This document shows, piece after piece, positions 7,010 to 16,049 of a stretch of 55,282 nt of DNA (within the stretch, counting starts at the first letter, position 1; each line of letters starts with the position of its first letter). Source of the stretch: Methanobacteriota archaeon (lineage in GTDB: Archaea; Thermoplasmatota; Poseidoniia; Poseidoniales; Thalassarchaeaceae). Position numbers and translations under genes: made by a program. Below the pieces are notes generated by a model, which saw only the letters and a program-made list of their open reading frames with translations, was not told the origin of the DNA and did not search any database. Location: contig JAAZXW010000019.1 of assembly GCA_014239955.1 (NCBI GenBank), forward strand, positions 117,298-172,579, in the 5' to 3' direction.

Positions 7010-8572
7010 TCACCCGAAAATATTCGTCATATCGCCATTCAGGATTGCTTCGGACAGTTTCTCACACTCCACGGTCAATGACCTGTCGCCATCCAGCTTT
7101 CCTACATGGCTTCTAACCCATGCTGATACTTTACTCACGCCACCACCTGGAGCTTCGTCAATACCATCTAGTGCCTCAGTAGAGCAAATCAACTCATTTG
7201 CCAGGACCTGCGAGAGCAATAGAGAGGATTGCATCGCCCTGTAAGTCCCAGTTGCCCCCATGGAAACGTGATCCTCCTTCCCCATACTGACTGGGATGTT
7301 ACTGGTTGTTGCAGGGTTTGCTAGAAGATGAAGTTCTGCGATTACGGCGGCAGCAACATACTGAACAATCATCAGACCACTCTCGAGTCCCTCATTTTCT
7401 GCTAGGAACGCCTTTTGACCACTCCAATTTGGGTCTAATATCTGATTGATTCGCCTTTCTGAGATACTAGCTAGCTCGTGACAGGCTATGGCAATTGAGT
7501 CGCTTGCTAGGGCAAGATTCTGACCATGGAAATTTCCTCCACTGATAATTTCGGCACTACCGTTTGAATCCACGAATACCAGAGGATTATCAGTAGCACT
7601 GTTTATCTCAATTTCCAACATCCTACGGACCTCTCGTAAAAGTTCGATTACTGGGCCGTGAACTTGTGGAGAGCATCTGAAGCAGTATGCATCCTGAACC
7701 CTGTCGCAATCTACGTGAGACAACACTATCTGAGAGTTTGAGAGTAACCCAGAAATTCTGGCTGCAGAGATTGACTGTCCAAATTGTGGTCTTGATTCGT
7801 GGATTCTCTTGTCGAAAGGCTTGTGAGATCCCCTAATTGCCTCCAAAGAACAAGCGATTGATACATCGGCCGCTAGAGTAAGTGTTTCCATATTGAGTAC
7901 AGTTCTAATGAGGTAAGCACACATCTGGCTTGTTCCATTAATCAGGGAAAGGCCCTCCTTAGCCTGGAGTTTTATCGGAGTCAAGTCTGCTTCTTCCAAT
8001 GCTGTCAAACTATCTATGCCACACCATTCTCCTTCCACTAATCTTAGGCAATCGCCCTCTCCCATCATCCCCATAGCCATGTGGGAAAGTGGGGCTAAAT
8101 CTCCGGAAGCCCCCAATGATCCTATTCGAGGGACTACAGGAGAAATTCTTGAGTTGGCCATCGAAAGCATAAGTTCAACTAATTCCGGTCTTGCTCCAGA
8201 TACCCCCTTGGCAAGTGAATTTGCCCTAATTATCATCATCAAAAGAACACTTTCTGGGTCCATCCTTTTACCGATCCCACATGCATGGCTTCGGACCAGA
8301 TTTGTTTGGAGTATCTCTAGTTCGTCTTTGTCTATGCTTACTGAGGAAAGAGCCCCGAATCCCGTGTTTATCCCATAAACCACCTCGTCCGAAGATACCA
8401 CTTTGTCTACAACCTCACGTGATCGTTGCATTTTTTCTCTTGAATATGCTGAAAGTATGGCAGTAGCTGAGCCTTTTGCTATTGCCAAAGCCTGCTCCAA
8501 AGTTAGAGACTCTCCGTCAATCACTATCTCTCCCATTGGGACTGGCGAACCTAGTCGGCCAAATAGAGTCAT
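7010..8572 (-). CDS. hutH: Histidine ammonia-lyase
   Basis: A 520-residue enzyme that removes ammonia from histidine to give urocanate, the first step of the pathway. The self-cyclising MIO tripeptide Ala-Ser-Gly is at residues 155-157 inside GSLGASGDLAPLSH. Other conserved parts are YGINTGFG, LINGTSQM, the QDAYCFRCSPQVHG-like segment and SGGNFHGQNLALASD. The length is normal for the family. The ATG at 8572 overlaps the hutU stop in an ATGA, indicating translational coupling; a second ATG at 8536 (MGEIVIDGES) fits the usual family start and is the alternative. Confidence 0.95.
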   Translation of the reverse strand: MTLFGRLGSPVPMGEIVIDGESLTLEQALAIAKGSATAILSAYSREKMQRSREVVDKVVSSDEVVYGINTGFGALSSVSIDKDELEILQTNLVRSHACGIGKRMDPESVLLMMIIRANSLAKGVSGARPELVELMLSMANSRISPVVPRIGSLGASGDLAPLSHMAMGMMGEGDCLRLVEGEWCGIDSLTALEEADLTPIKLQAKEGLSLINGTSQMCAYLIRTVLNMETLTLAADVSIACSLEAIRGSHKPFDKRIHESRPQFGQSISAARISGLLSNSQIVLSHVDCDRVQDAYCFRCSPQVHGPVIELLREVRRMLEIEINSATDNPLVFVDSNGSAEIISGGNFHGQNLALASDSIAIACHELASISERRINQILDPNWSGQKAFLAENEGLESGLMIVQYVAAAVIAELHLLANPATTSNIPVSMGKEDHVSMGATGTYRAMQSSLLLSQVLANELICSTEALDGIDEAPGGGVSKVSAWVRSHVGKLDGDRSLTVECEKLSEAILNGDMTNIFG

Positions 8573-10584
8573 CGAGAGTCATCAAACATGCCATCTAAGA
8601 CGCTATTGTCCACAATATTGGGAATGGTTACTTCCAATCTATCATCGGATTCCATGGCACGGTTTATTGCCGAAATGGCGCCACTGTTCCTAGCCCATGA
8701 TCTGCGGGCTATGCCATTGTTCACATCCCAAGAAATCATTGATTCGATATTTCTCTGTGCCTGATCCGAACCGTCGATTACCAGTCCAAAACCGCCGTTT
8801 ATGACTTCCCCCCATCCAACGCCACCCCCATTGTGAAGGCTGATCCAAGTCGCACCTCGAAAAGAGTCTCCTACGAAATTATGAACAGCCATGTCTGCAG
8901 TGAACATCGAACCGTCGCGTATGTTCGCAGTCTCTCGGAAAGGGCTGTCTGTCCCACCCACATCATGGTGATCTCGCCCCAATACTATAGGGGCACTCAC
9001 CAGCCCATGGGAAATTGCCTTGTTAAATTCGCTAGCAATGGTTCTCCTGCCGATTTCATCGGCGTATAGAATCCGTGCTTTACTACCGACCACTAGTTCA
9101 TGTTTATCCGCTTCGGAAATCCATTTGATATTGTCCATGTACTGAGTCCTGACATCTTCAGTGCAGACAGAGGATAGGCCCTCGAGAACTTGTTTGGCGA
9201 TACGGTCCGTAGTACGAAGATCATCATCACTGCCTGAAGTGCAAACCCATCGGAATGGCCCGAATCCGTAGTCGAAGCACATTGGACCCATAATGTCCTC
9301 CACGTAAGAGGGATATCTGAAGGAGCCATCAGCAGAAAGCACATTGGCACCGGCCCTGCTTGATTCAAGGAGGAATGCATTGCCATAGTCCCAGAATCTA
9401 GTACCCCTTCCAGTTAGGGTGTTGATTGCATCAACGTGCCTTCTAAGGGAGTTCTGCACGGATAATCGGAATTCATCGGGGTCTGAATGTATCAGAGCCA
9501 AACTCTCGTCGAAAGATAAGTCAGCAGGCATATAACCGCCTAACCATGGATTGTGTAGGCTTGTCTGATCGCTTGCGAGTTCAGGAGTAATGCCCCTCTC
9601 GGCCAGGTACTCCAGTAAGTCGACGATGTTTCCCAGAAACCCTAGTGAAACTGCTTCTTTGTTGGACACGGCCTCCTCAGCACGGTTGCACAGTTCATCC
9701 AGATCCTCGTACAGCTCTGTCAACCATCCCTGTGAATGCCTCTTGTGTGCTGGAACCGGGTCTATCTCTGCGATAATGCAAACCGCTCCTGCAATAACTG
9801 CGGCTTTCGCTTGGGCACCTGACATCCCCCCTAAGCCCGAAGTGACATACATGACTCCGCCCAAACCCTGTTCCGAAGTCCTACCCAGATATTTCCGCGC
9901 TGCATTCAGAATGGTAATTGTTGTCCCGTGTACAATTCCCTGGGGACCGATATACATGTACGAACCAGCAGTCATCTGACCATACTGAGAGACTCCCAAG
10001 GCATTCATTCTCTCGTAGTCATTCTGAGTAGAATAATTTGGTATCACCATCCCATTTGTGACCACAACCATTGGGGATTCTGTGTTAGAAGGGAACAGTC
10101 CTAGAGGATGCCCAGAATACATCACTAAAGTCTGGTCATCCCTCATTTTTCTTAGATAGTCCATTGTAATCAGGTACTGGGCCCAATTCTGGAATACCCC
10201 CCCATTACCCCCATACGTGATTAGCTCATGCGGGAACTGTGCAACGTGAGGGTCGAGATTATTTTGAATCATTAGCATAATCGCTGCGGCTTTCTCACTA
10301 GTGCATTGATAATCCCCTATAGGCCTTGCATGGATCTCATAATCCGGCCTGAATCTATGCATGTATATGTGCCCGAGACGGTCTAGTTCGTCGAGGAACT
10401 CAGGAGCCAACACATGATGCCAGTCCTTTGGGAAGTATCTCAATGAGTTCTCAATTGCTAGTCTTCTCTCTTTGTCAGATAGGACTTGGGGCCTTATTGG
10501 GGCGTGTGGGATGGATTTGTCTATTTCTTTGCTTGGCGGGAGGCCACTAGGGATCCCTCCCTTACAAGAATCATTGGAATTCAT
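8569..10584 (-). CDS. hutU: Urocanate hydratase, long eukaryote-like form
   Basis: A 671-residue NAD-dependent urocanase converting urocanate to imidazolonepropionate. NAD-binding and active-site segments are recognisable: YSGHPLGLFPS, TSGLGGMSGAQAKAA, GFGPFRWVCTSGS and LHNGGGVGWGEVINGG. Bacterial HutU is usually about 550 residues; this length and the HNGGGVGWGEVINGG wording are closer to the animal enzyme than to the HHGGGVG bacterial form. The ATG at 10584 is preferred over the GTG immediately before it. It overlaps hutH by four bases and follows the cyclodeaminase gene after an 83-base gap that may hold an internal promoter. Confidence 0.94.
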   Translation of the reverse strand: MNSNDSCKGGIPSGLPPSKEIDKSIPHAPIRPQVLSDKERRLAIENSLRYFPKDWHHVLAPEFLDELDRLGHIYMHRFRPDYEIHARPIGDYQCTSEKAAAIMLMIQNNLDPHVAQFPHELITYGGNGGVFQNWAQYLITMDYLRKMRDDQTLVMYSGHPLGLFPSNTESPMVVVTNGMVIPNYSTQNDYERMNALGVSQYGQMTAGSYMYIGPQGIVHGTTITILNAARKYLGRTSEQGLGGVMYVTSGLGGMSGAQAKAAVIAGAVCIIAEIDPVPAHKRHSQGWLTELYEDLDELCNRAEEAVSNKEAVSLGFLGNIVDLLEYLAERGITPELASDQTSLHNPWLGGYMPADLSFDESLALIHSDPDEFRLSVQNSLRRHVDAINTLTGRGTRFWDYGNAFLLESSRAGANVLSADGSFRYPSYVEDIMGPMCFDYGFGPFRWVCTSGSDDDLRTTDRIAKQVLEGLSSVCTEDVRTQYMDNIKWISEADKHELVVGSKARILYADEIGRRTIASEFNKAISHGLVSAPIVLGRDHHDVGGTDSPFRETANIRDGSMFTADMAVHNFVGDSFRGATWISLHNGGGVGWGEVINGGFGLVIDGSDQAQRNIESMISWDVNNGIARRSWARNSGAISAINRAMESDDRLEVTIPNIVDNSVLDGMFDDSR

Positions 10585-10667
10585 CACCAGCCCAGCCTCT
10601 CATTCACATTGAGTCTTATTGCATGCGCCGAAGTAGTTGATTTGAGTACAACTTCATCGATTTGAGA

Positions 10668-11204
10668 TTACAATCCCTCTACATCCTTGCCTTTGATAAA
10701 ATCTAAGTTGATTCGCACGTTCATTGCAGCCATATTTACTGCAGAAAGGGCAAGCTCTGATGCGGATGCTAAATCAGTAAGGGCATTAGAATTACAGGAA
10801 GCACACATTATCTCCAGGCTACTAAGGAGTTCGCTTGCACTGGAGGCAGTTGCAAGGGGAGCTTCGGCAGCACCAATTGTTGCTTCGCGAATGGTCGATT
10901 TCCTCGTTTCTTTCTGTCCCTCAGACTCTCGTGGAAGTCGATAAGCAGCCATGACTGCGTCAAATGCCTCGGCATCTATTTCCGCTAGTCGTATGGCCTC
11001 CTCCACACCTACTTGAGACGTGGAAATCACAGATTGAGCTGCTTCGTGGCCTTCCTCCCACTTCTCTTTTCCGATAGTTAATCGTGCGACCATCATAGCA
11101 AGAGAGTGAGCGTGAGCAAGAGATAGTGCGGCAACTGATCCGCCGCCAGGAGTCGGCTTAGAGGAGCCGATCGAACGGAGTATCTCCCTGTATCCTTCGT
11201 TCAT
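10668..11204 (-). CDS. Formimidoyltetrahydrofolate cyclodeaminase / methenyl-THF cyclohydrolase family
   Basis: A 178-residue helical protein of the FTCD C-terminal domain family. The signature near the N-terminus is KPTPGGGSVAALSLAHAHSL, and the rest is Ala-rich helix as expected. It would release ammonia from 5-formimino-tetrahydrofolate to give 5,10-methenyl-THF. The ATG at 11204 (MNEGYREIL) overlaps the stop of the formiminotransferase gene in an ATGA, so the two halves that are one polypeptide in animals are here two coupled genes. The residues upstream of this ATG do not resemble the family. Confidence 0.88.
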   Translation of the reverse strand: MNEGYREILRSIGSSKPTPGGGSVAALSLAHAHSLAMMVARLTIGKEKWEEGHEAAQSVISTSQVGVEEAIRLAEIDAEAFDAVMAAYRLPRESEGQKETRKSTIREATIGAAEAPLATASSASELLSSLEIMCASCNSNALTDLASASELALSAVNMAAMNVRINLDFIKGKDVEGL

Positions 11205-12250
11205 GATTCGACCCCCTCGGCAATGGCCCACTCAATAATGCAAGATCGTGGTTCAAAGTCACTCAACCGGTCAAGCATAAGACCTGAAATTGCCTTTTCG
11301 ACAAGAATATTCTCATCTGATTCGTCCTCCCCATCATGGTAGTAGTGACCGGCCGATAGCATGGCACCCAATGGTACCAGCCCAACTAATTCGCCCGCAG
11401 TAGCGTTGAGTCCTATCGCATTAGCCTCTTGACGGATTGCTTCAGTGACGTCGTGGAGTCCAGTTTTTTCGAAATTTAGTAAGTTCATCGAGACCTGGGC
11501 GGTAGACGAATCGTACATCCATCCAGCAGCCTGCAGTGACTGGAATATGCCGGGCTTTCTCAGAGCCTTACCATCCTCGCCAATGATCTTCTCTCCATTT
11601 TCATCCTTTACTAGTGAGCCACTGGTCCGAATCTTCGCCGCAATAGAATTTGCCTTTGACTTGTCATCGGTATCCAAATTTACATTATACGCAATCAGAA
11701 TCGAACGTGCTCCAGTAGCGGTTGCCCCCATATTTGGCTTGAATTCAGCAGGCCCGAAGTCAGGTGACCATTCAGGTGAGGTAATCTTGTCTTCCAAGCC
11801 CTCGTACTCGCCTCTTCTAATATCAGGTAATCTGACCCTCTGAGGCATTCTTGCTGATTCGGCATATAGGAATGTTGGCAATCCGAATTCTTCGGACACG
11901 GCACTTGCGTATCTTTCTGAGAGTTTGACGCAATCGTCAATAGTCACACCCTTAATCGGTATGAAGGGGACGACGTCCACTGCCCCCATTCTAGCATGCT
12001 CGCCGGAGTGATTCCTCATGTCTATGAGTTCGAGGGCGATTCTTGTACAGTCGATCACAGTTTTGAGGACTTCTTCGGGTTCACCGACCATTGTCACTAC
12101 CGTCCTATTGAAGTCAGCACCCATATCTACATCGAGCAGGGAAACCCCATTTGCATCCCTAACTGGCCTTGTGATTTGCTCGATAATATCTTTGTCATTA
12201 CCCTCACTAAAATTTGGTACGCACTCGACGAGCGATGTCGGCATGGACAT
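11201..12250 (-). CDS. Glutamate formimidoyltransferase
   Basis: A 349-residue protein matching the N-terminal transferase half of FTCD. It moves the formimino group from formiminoglutamate to tetrahydrofolate, releasing glutamate. It starts with VECVPNFSEGND, the hallmark of the family. NHSGEHARMGAVDVVPFIP carries the catalytic histidine region. PNMGATATGARSILIAYNVNL and TAQVSMNLLNFE are also typical. It is the first gene of the hut run after PAN (30 bases) and is translationally coupled to the cyclodeaminase downstream. Its presence means histidine nitrogen and one carbon go to glutamate and folate rather than to free formamide. Confidence 0.93.
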   Translation of the reverse strand: MSMPTSLVECVPNFSEGNDKDIIEQITRPVRDANGVSLLDVDMGADFNRTVVTMVGEPEEVLKTVIDCTRIALELIDMRNHSGEHARMGAVDVVPFIPIKGVTIDDCVKLSERYASAVSEEFGLPTFLYAESARMPQRVRLPDIRRGEYEGLEDKITSPEWSPDFGPAEFKPNMGATATGARSILIAYNVNLDTDDKSKANSIAAKIRTSGSLVKDENGEKIIGEDGKALRKPGIFQSLQAAGWMYDSSTAQVSMNLLNFEKTGLHDVTEAIRQEANAIGLNATAGELVGLVPLGAMLSAGHYYHDGEDESDENILVEKAISGLMLDRLSDFEPRSCIIEWAIAEGVES

Positions 12251-12280
12251 TGGAAGGGTCTGCTCGTCAAGATATTTTGC

Positions 12281-13513
12281 TTATGCGTAGATTCCCTCAG
12301 AATTAGTATCGCCAGAGCTCTTTCGATTCTCCTCGATCTTCTTTATTGCCTTGATGAAATCGATCTTCTGAACTGACTTACGGTCACTCGAGATAGCGGA
12401 AATGCCGGCCTCAACAACGGAGGCTTTAATTTCAGCTCCACTGAATCCCTCTGACAAGGATGCCAATGTTCTGTTGCTCACTCCCTTACCCAGAGGCATT
12501 GAACCTGTGTGAACGGAGAATATTGCCTCTCTAGCACTCAAGTCGGGAATTGGGATGTCAATTATTCTGTCAAATCTTCCTGGACGCAGGAGAGCTGCAT
12601 CGAGTAGTTCCGGACGATTGGTAGCAGCGATGACCTTGACATTGTCGAGACTCTCGAAGCCATCTAGCTCGGAAAGAAGTTGCATTAGCGTCCTCTGAAC
12701 CTCACGATCCCCTGAAGTGGCGACGTCGAGTCTCTTGGATCCTATGGAGTCGATTTCGTCAATGAAGATGATAGATGGTGACTTCTGCCTAGCCATCTCA
12801 AACAGCTCTCTGACCATCCTGCCACCTTCACCGATGTACTTCTGAGCTAGTTCCGCTCCTACGAGCCCTAGGAATGTGGCATTGGTTGAGTTTGCTACTG
12901 CCTTAGCCAACATAGTCTTACCAGTACCTGGGGGGCCTGTCAGAAGCACCCCTTTCGGTGGATCTATGCCAAAATCAGAGAAAGCCTTGGGGTTCTCGAA
13001 GGGTAGCTCAATGGCCTCCTTTAGTTCCCTGATTTGTTCCTCTAGCCCGCCAATGGAAGAGTAATCGACATCTGGTGAGTCGATTATCTCTGCGTTGCTA
13101 ACCAATGGATCCCAAGAGTCAGAGAGGATTTCGACTACTGATAGGGTATCCTGATTTAGTGCCACTCTGGTTCCCGGCTTGATTTTTGTACTATCGAGAC
13201 GGCGATTGATCGACACTAGGAAGACAGTGCCGTTGGAGCTCCTCACGATAGCCTGTTCATTGACCATATCCTGAATGTATCCTATGATCAGTGGTGGGGT
13301 TCGAATGTTGCTTAGTTCCTCTTCAAGCCTGTTGGAGCGCTTCTTCAGCTGAGTGATCTCATTCTCCAAGAATAGCTTCTCCGTCAGTAGTTGCTGAGCC
13401 CTGTCTGATAGATCCTGGTAGTCCTTTGAAAGACGGTCTAGAGACTCTTTGTGAGGGTCTTTGTTATCGAGAAGATCGACCCCGCTTGGTGTTTCGTTGG
13501 CCTCGGACGCCAT
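12281..13513 (-). CDS. pan: Proteasome-activating nucleotidase (AAA ATPase)
   Basis: A 410-residue regulatory ATPase that unfolds substrates for the 20S proteasome. An N-terminal coiled coil (about residues 20-70) is followed by an OB domain and the AAA module: Walker A GPPGTGKT at about 193-200, Walker B IIFIDEID, and sensor/arginine-finger segments AATNRPELLD and RPGRFDR. The protein ends Ile-Tyr-Ala, a correct hydrophobic-Tyr-X tail for docking into the alpha ring. The ATG at 13513 (MASEAN) is preferred over a GTG at 13522. It is divergent from the aMBF1 gene with 70 bases between start codons. No proteasome core subunit lies in the window. Confidence 0.95.
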   Translation of the reverse strand: MASEANETPSGVDLLDNKDPHKESLDRLSKDYQDLSDRAQQLLTEKLFLENEITQLKKRSNRLEEELSNIRTPPLIIGYIQDMVNEQAIVRSSNGTVFLVSINRRLDSTKIKPGTRVALNQDTLSVVEILSDSWDPLVSNAEIIDSPDVDYSSIGGLEEQIRELKEAIELPFENPKAFSDFGIDPPKGVLLTGPPGTGKTMLAKAVANSTNATFLGLVGAELAQKYIGEGGRMVRELFEMARQKSPSIIFIDEIDSIGSKRLDVATSGDREVQRTLMQLLSELDGFESLDNVKVIAATNRPELLDAALLRPGRFDRIIDIPIPDLSAREAIFSVHTGSMPLGKGVSNRTLASLSEGFSGAEIKASVVEAGISAISSDRKSVQKIDFIKAIKKIEENRKSSGDTNSEGIYA

Positions 13514-13583
13514 GTTGTCCACACTGAACCGATACTTATGACCCCTACGAAGGACTCATGATGCTCAATCGTGTGGGCAATGC

Positions 13584-14150
13584 ATGGGTGCATGCGAACT
13601 TTGTGGAGCTGAGGGAGTCAGCACAAAGATGGCCAGAGCATCACAATCATTGCTTGAATGCTGCAATGGATGCATAGGCTCCATGGGGCTCATTGTTCAG
13701 CAAGTGGTGAGGACGACGGTCAGTGCACCCGCTGAGCCGCGAAGCCATGTCTCAGGGAAAGGGATCACTGGAGTAGACATCATGACGAAGGATGAGGTGG
13801 AGCTAGCAAACGACTTTCATTCGAGAATCAGAAATGCTAGGGAGCATAGGGGCCTTTCCCAGGAAGACCTCGCCAGAGAGATGAACGAGAAGATTGGGGT
13901 CATTCAGAAGGCAGAGAACGGCATCAGGCCAACTGACTCGTTGCTGAACAAGTTTGCAAAGACGCTTGACGTACGTCTTTTCATGGAAGCGGTGCCTCAC
14001 AGCCACACCATGGTTGCATCGGAGTCTGATAGGCAGATGACCATCTCAGATGCTAAGAATCAAATCGAAGAAAACCCCAAGAAGAATACATCCAAGAAGA
14101 AGGGGAGGAAAATTGGAGTCTCAAGATCCGGTGCACGCTCAAGGAGATAG
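13584..14150 (+). CDS. aMBF1, archaeal multiprotein bridging factor homologue
   Basis: A 188-residue transcription-associated protein. The N-terminus has a zinc ribbon (MGACELCG with LECCNGC about 20 residues on). The central helix-turn-helix reads IRNAREHRGLSQEDLA through IGVIQKAENGIRP (residues about 80-115), the canonical MBF1 pattern. The C-terminus is a lysine/arginine-rich tail ending RKIGVSRSGARSRR. A very similar tail occurs on two coiled-coil proteins in this window. Four bases separate its stop from the GTG start proposed for tsr3, so the two are likely co-transcribed, fitting a shared association with the translation apparatus. Confidence 0.9.
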   Translation: MGACELCGAEGVSTKMARASQSLLECCNGCIGSMGLIVQQVVRTTVSAPAEPRSHVSGKGITGVDIMTKDEVELANDFHSRIRNAREHRGLSQEDLAREMNEKIGVIQKAENGIRPTDSLLNKFAKTLDVRLFMEAVPHSHTMVASESDRQMTISDAKNQIEENPKKNTSKKKGRKIGVSRSGARSRR

Positions 14151-14154
14151 GGAC

Positions 14155-14697
14155 GTGGAAGAAGCATCCCTGCACGTTATCCATCTCGATCAGGACGACC
14201 CCAAGAAGTGCACTGCAAGAAAGATGCATGCAAATGGTCTAGTAAGGTTGCACGAGAACGTATCAGGCTCCCCAAGAAGGGGGTATCTGCTTGATCCGCA
14301 ATCCACAACAATACTTGGCCCGGAGGACAGGGAGTTGATTTCAATGGGGGGATCCATTGTCGTTCTAGACTGCTCTTGGAAGAGGATTGGGGAGTCCCTT
14401 GAGGAAATCGCCGGGAGAACCCGGCTAGAGGGGCGAATCTTACCGGCATTGCTAGCTGCAAATCCGGTTTCATGGGGAAGACTTGGGAGGCTGTCGTCCG
14501 TGGAGGCACTTGGTGCAACTTTAGCGATCCTCGGCTATTCGGAGCAAGCCTCCAAGATTCTGGGGGCATTCCAATTCGGGGAACAATTTCTAGACCTAAA
14601 CAAGGAGCCTCTCCAGGCATATGCAAGTGCTATGTCAAGGGAAGAGATTGCAGAAATACAATCAGATTTCTTTGAAATTGAAAAGAGTGATGAGTGA
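14155..14697 (+). CDS. tsr3: Tsr3-like rRNA aminocarboxypropyltransferase
   Basis: A 180-residue SPOUT-class-like enzyme that adds the acp group to the hypermodified uridine of small-subunit rRNA (m1acp3-Psi in eukaryotes). Conserved wording includes LDQDDPKKCTARKMHANG, VVLDCSWKR, LPALLAANPVSWG and LSSVEALGATLAILG. The GTG at 14155 is chosen because the sequence upstream of it is inside aMBF1 and unlike the family, whereas a start here leaves the usual short N-terminus (MEEASLHVIHLDQDD). Followed by a strong bidirectional hairpin terminator. Confidence 0.88.
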   Translation: MEEASLHVIHLDQDDPKKCTARKMHANGLVRLHENVSGSPRRGYLLDPQSTTILGPEDRELISMGGSIVVLDCSWKRIGESLEEIAGRTRLEGRILPALLAANPVSWGRLGRLSSVEALGATLAILGYSEQASKILGAFQFGEQFLDLNKEPLQAYASAMSREEIAEIQSDFFEIEKSDE

Positions 14698-14723
14698 GAA
14701 TACTCTAGGTAAAGGTTCGTGTA

Positions 14724-14751
14724 CAGGCTAGGGAGTTTCCCCCCTAGCCTG
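14724..14751. terminator. Bidirectional hairpin between convergent genes
   Basis: A perfect 10-bp stem, CAGGCTAGGG (14724-14733) with CCCTAGCCTG (14742-14751), encloses an 8-base loop. It lies between the stops of tsr3 (14697, plus) and the aquaporin-like gene (14777, minus), the expected place for a shared terminator. Archaeal termination usually depends on T-runs, which are short here, so RNA stabilisation is an alternative role. Confidence 0.6.
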
Positions 14752-14776
14752 CTTTCGTAGCAACCTTATCCAGCGT

Positions 14777-15436
14777 TTATTCTGGGAGGTTGTCGGCAAT
14801 CATGCCAGCGACAAATGCTCCAATACCCACGGTAGCACCGTCAACGATCCATGGGATGACTACTGCCATCATATCCGATGTTTCGTTCATCAGCATGGAT
14901 GCCATGTCACCTGCGGAAGCGTAGTTCACGATCCCTGCGGTTGCCATGACAGCCACGGGCATTGCCCAGCTGTTGTCCACATTGGTGTTGATGTGGCCCA
15001 AGACAGCGCCAGCAGCGACCAGACTCAGCGTAGTCATTATTTCAAATTTATACGCATCCTGGCCACCATTGTGAGCTATGGTGTACTCGACATAGTCGGC
15101 TGTTGTCTCTGCCATTAGGAAGATAGCTAATGCGGCTCCGATTATCTGTGCTACAAGCTTCATCCCGTTGGCCATCCAGTTGCCTTCGACATCACTTACG
15201 TCGCCAGTGATCATGTGCATCCATGTCACTGGTGGCAGTATGTGTGCCCCGGCGAAGGCCATCCACGCTACAGCAAGTGCCAGCATTCCACCGAGCGATG
15301 CCAATTCTAACCCGACTACATTTGTACCTGCAGTCATGTCAGCAGCATCGTTCCAGACGGTTATGCCAAACACTAGCCAGGTAACCGCAAATGCGCCTCC
15401 TAGTTCGTTCATCAGTCCTTTCCAATTTACATTCAT
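14777..15436 (-). CDS. Degenerate aquaporin/MIP-like membrane protein
   Basis: A 219-residue protein with about six membrane helices in the MIP arrangement. TM1 ELGGAFAVTWLVFG resembles the aquaporin AEFLGTF helix; TM2 runs into FAGAHILPPVTWM, which aligns with the SGAHFNPAVT half-helix; TM6 VIPWIVDGATVGIGAFVAG resembles the WVAPIVGAxLGALV helix. The first NPA is replaced by LPP, and no second NPA is seen in VNYASAGD. Transport of water or glycerol is therefore not assured. An SD-like GAGGAG lies 8 bases before the ATG at 15436, and a clear TATA box stands at 15484-15493. The call rests on helix-by-helix resemblance and could be wrong. Confidence 0.55.
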   Translation of the reverse strand: MNVNWKGLMNELGGAFAVTWLVFGITVWNDAADMTAGTNVVGLELASLGGMLALAVAWMAFAGAHILPPVTWMHMITGDVSDVEGNWMANGMKLVAQIIGAALAIFLMAETTADYVEYTIAHNGGQDAYKFEIMTTLSLVAAGAVLGHINTNVDNSWAMPVAVMATAGIVNYASAGDMASMLMNETSDMMAVVIPWIVDGATVGIGAFVAGMIADNLPE

Positions 15437-15483
15437 TTTTTCATCTCCTCGTATAACGAGTGACTTCGCCTCGCTTCTCTGGA

Positions 15484-15493
15484 CTATATAATG
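15484..15493 (-). promoter_or_regulatory. TATA box of the aquaporin-like gene
   Basis: Minus-strand CATTATATAG is a close match to an archaeal TATA box. It lies about 50 bases upstream of the ATG at 15436, which predicts transcription start near 15460 and a leader of about 25 bases carrying the GAGGAG ribosome-binding site. Confidence 0.6.
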
Positions 15494-15552
15494 GAGAAGG
15501 TAATGAACATGCGAAAAATGCCCAAAAACGTACTTTTTCTGAAAAGCCGGTG

Positions 15553-15571
15553 TACTAATTTACACTTAGTA
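15553..15571. repeat. Inverted repeat upstream of the TATA box
   Basis: TACTAA (15553-15558) and TTAGTA (15566-15571) form an inverted repeat with a 7-base spacer, about 60 bases upstream of the TATA box and just downstream of the MazG-like gene. It could be an activator site for the membrane-protein gene; there is no direct evidence. Confidence 0.25.
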
Positions 15572-15620
15572 ATAATTGTTAAATCGAGTGAGAATATTGA
15601 CATCGATATGCCGTTGATTT

Positions 15621-16010
15621 CTACTCACCGGAGTACTCTGTGACTCGAATACCAAGCTTTCCTGTACGTGCCTTACGAGTCATGACGAGGTTCATCTTCT
15701 TGTGGAATTCCTCTTCGAGATCGACATTCATCGCGAGAGCGTGACCGAGGATCAGTATCAGGAGGTCAGCCAGTTCCTCGGCCGCCTCCTCATCGGGCTT
15801 GCCCTTCGTTATGGCGGCGGAGAGCTCTCCAAGCTCCTCAACGGTGAGGGCGATTCGGAAACCCATATCGTGGCCATGGTTCTCCTCGGCGGCAAACTTG
15901 TGCTTGTGGTGGAAAGATGCCACCCTTGACATCATCGTCAACCAAGAGCCATCAGGCTCCCCACTATGCTCCACCTGCAACCAATCATCGACGCTCAGCC
16001 TTCCTGTCAT
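15621..16010 (-). CDS. MazG-like nucleotide pyrophosphohydrolase
   Basis: A 129-residue all-alpha NTP pyrophosphatase. Magnesium-binding acidic residues appear in the expected helices: VEELGELSAAI (EExxE) and EEAAEELADLLILILG (ExxxELAD), about residues 57-90. The family hydrolyses non-canonical or excess dNTPs to monophosphates, a house-cleaning role. The length suits a single-domain MazG/dCTPase-like member. It follows the nucleoside phosphorylase by about 39 bases on the same strand, so the pair may form a nucleotide-salvage unit. The true substrate cannot be told from the sequence. Confidence 0.8.
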   Translation of the reverse strand: MTGRLSVDDWLQVEHSGEPDGSWLTMMSRVASFHHKHKFAAEENHGHDMGFRIALTVEELGELSAAITKGKPDEEAAEELADLLILILGHALAMNVDLEEEFHKKMNLVMTRKARTGKLGIRVTEYSGE

Positions 16011-16049
16011 GCCCCTACTCAGACGAGAGACTCCATCAAGGTAGTTGCT

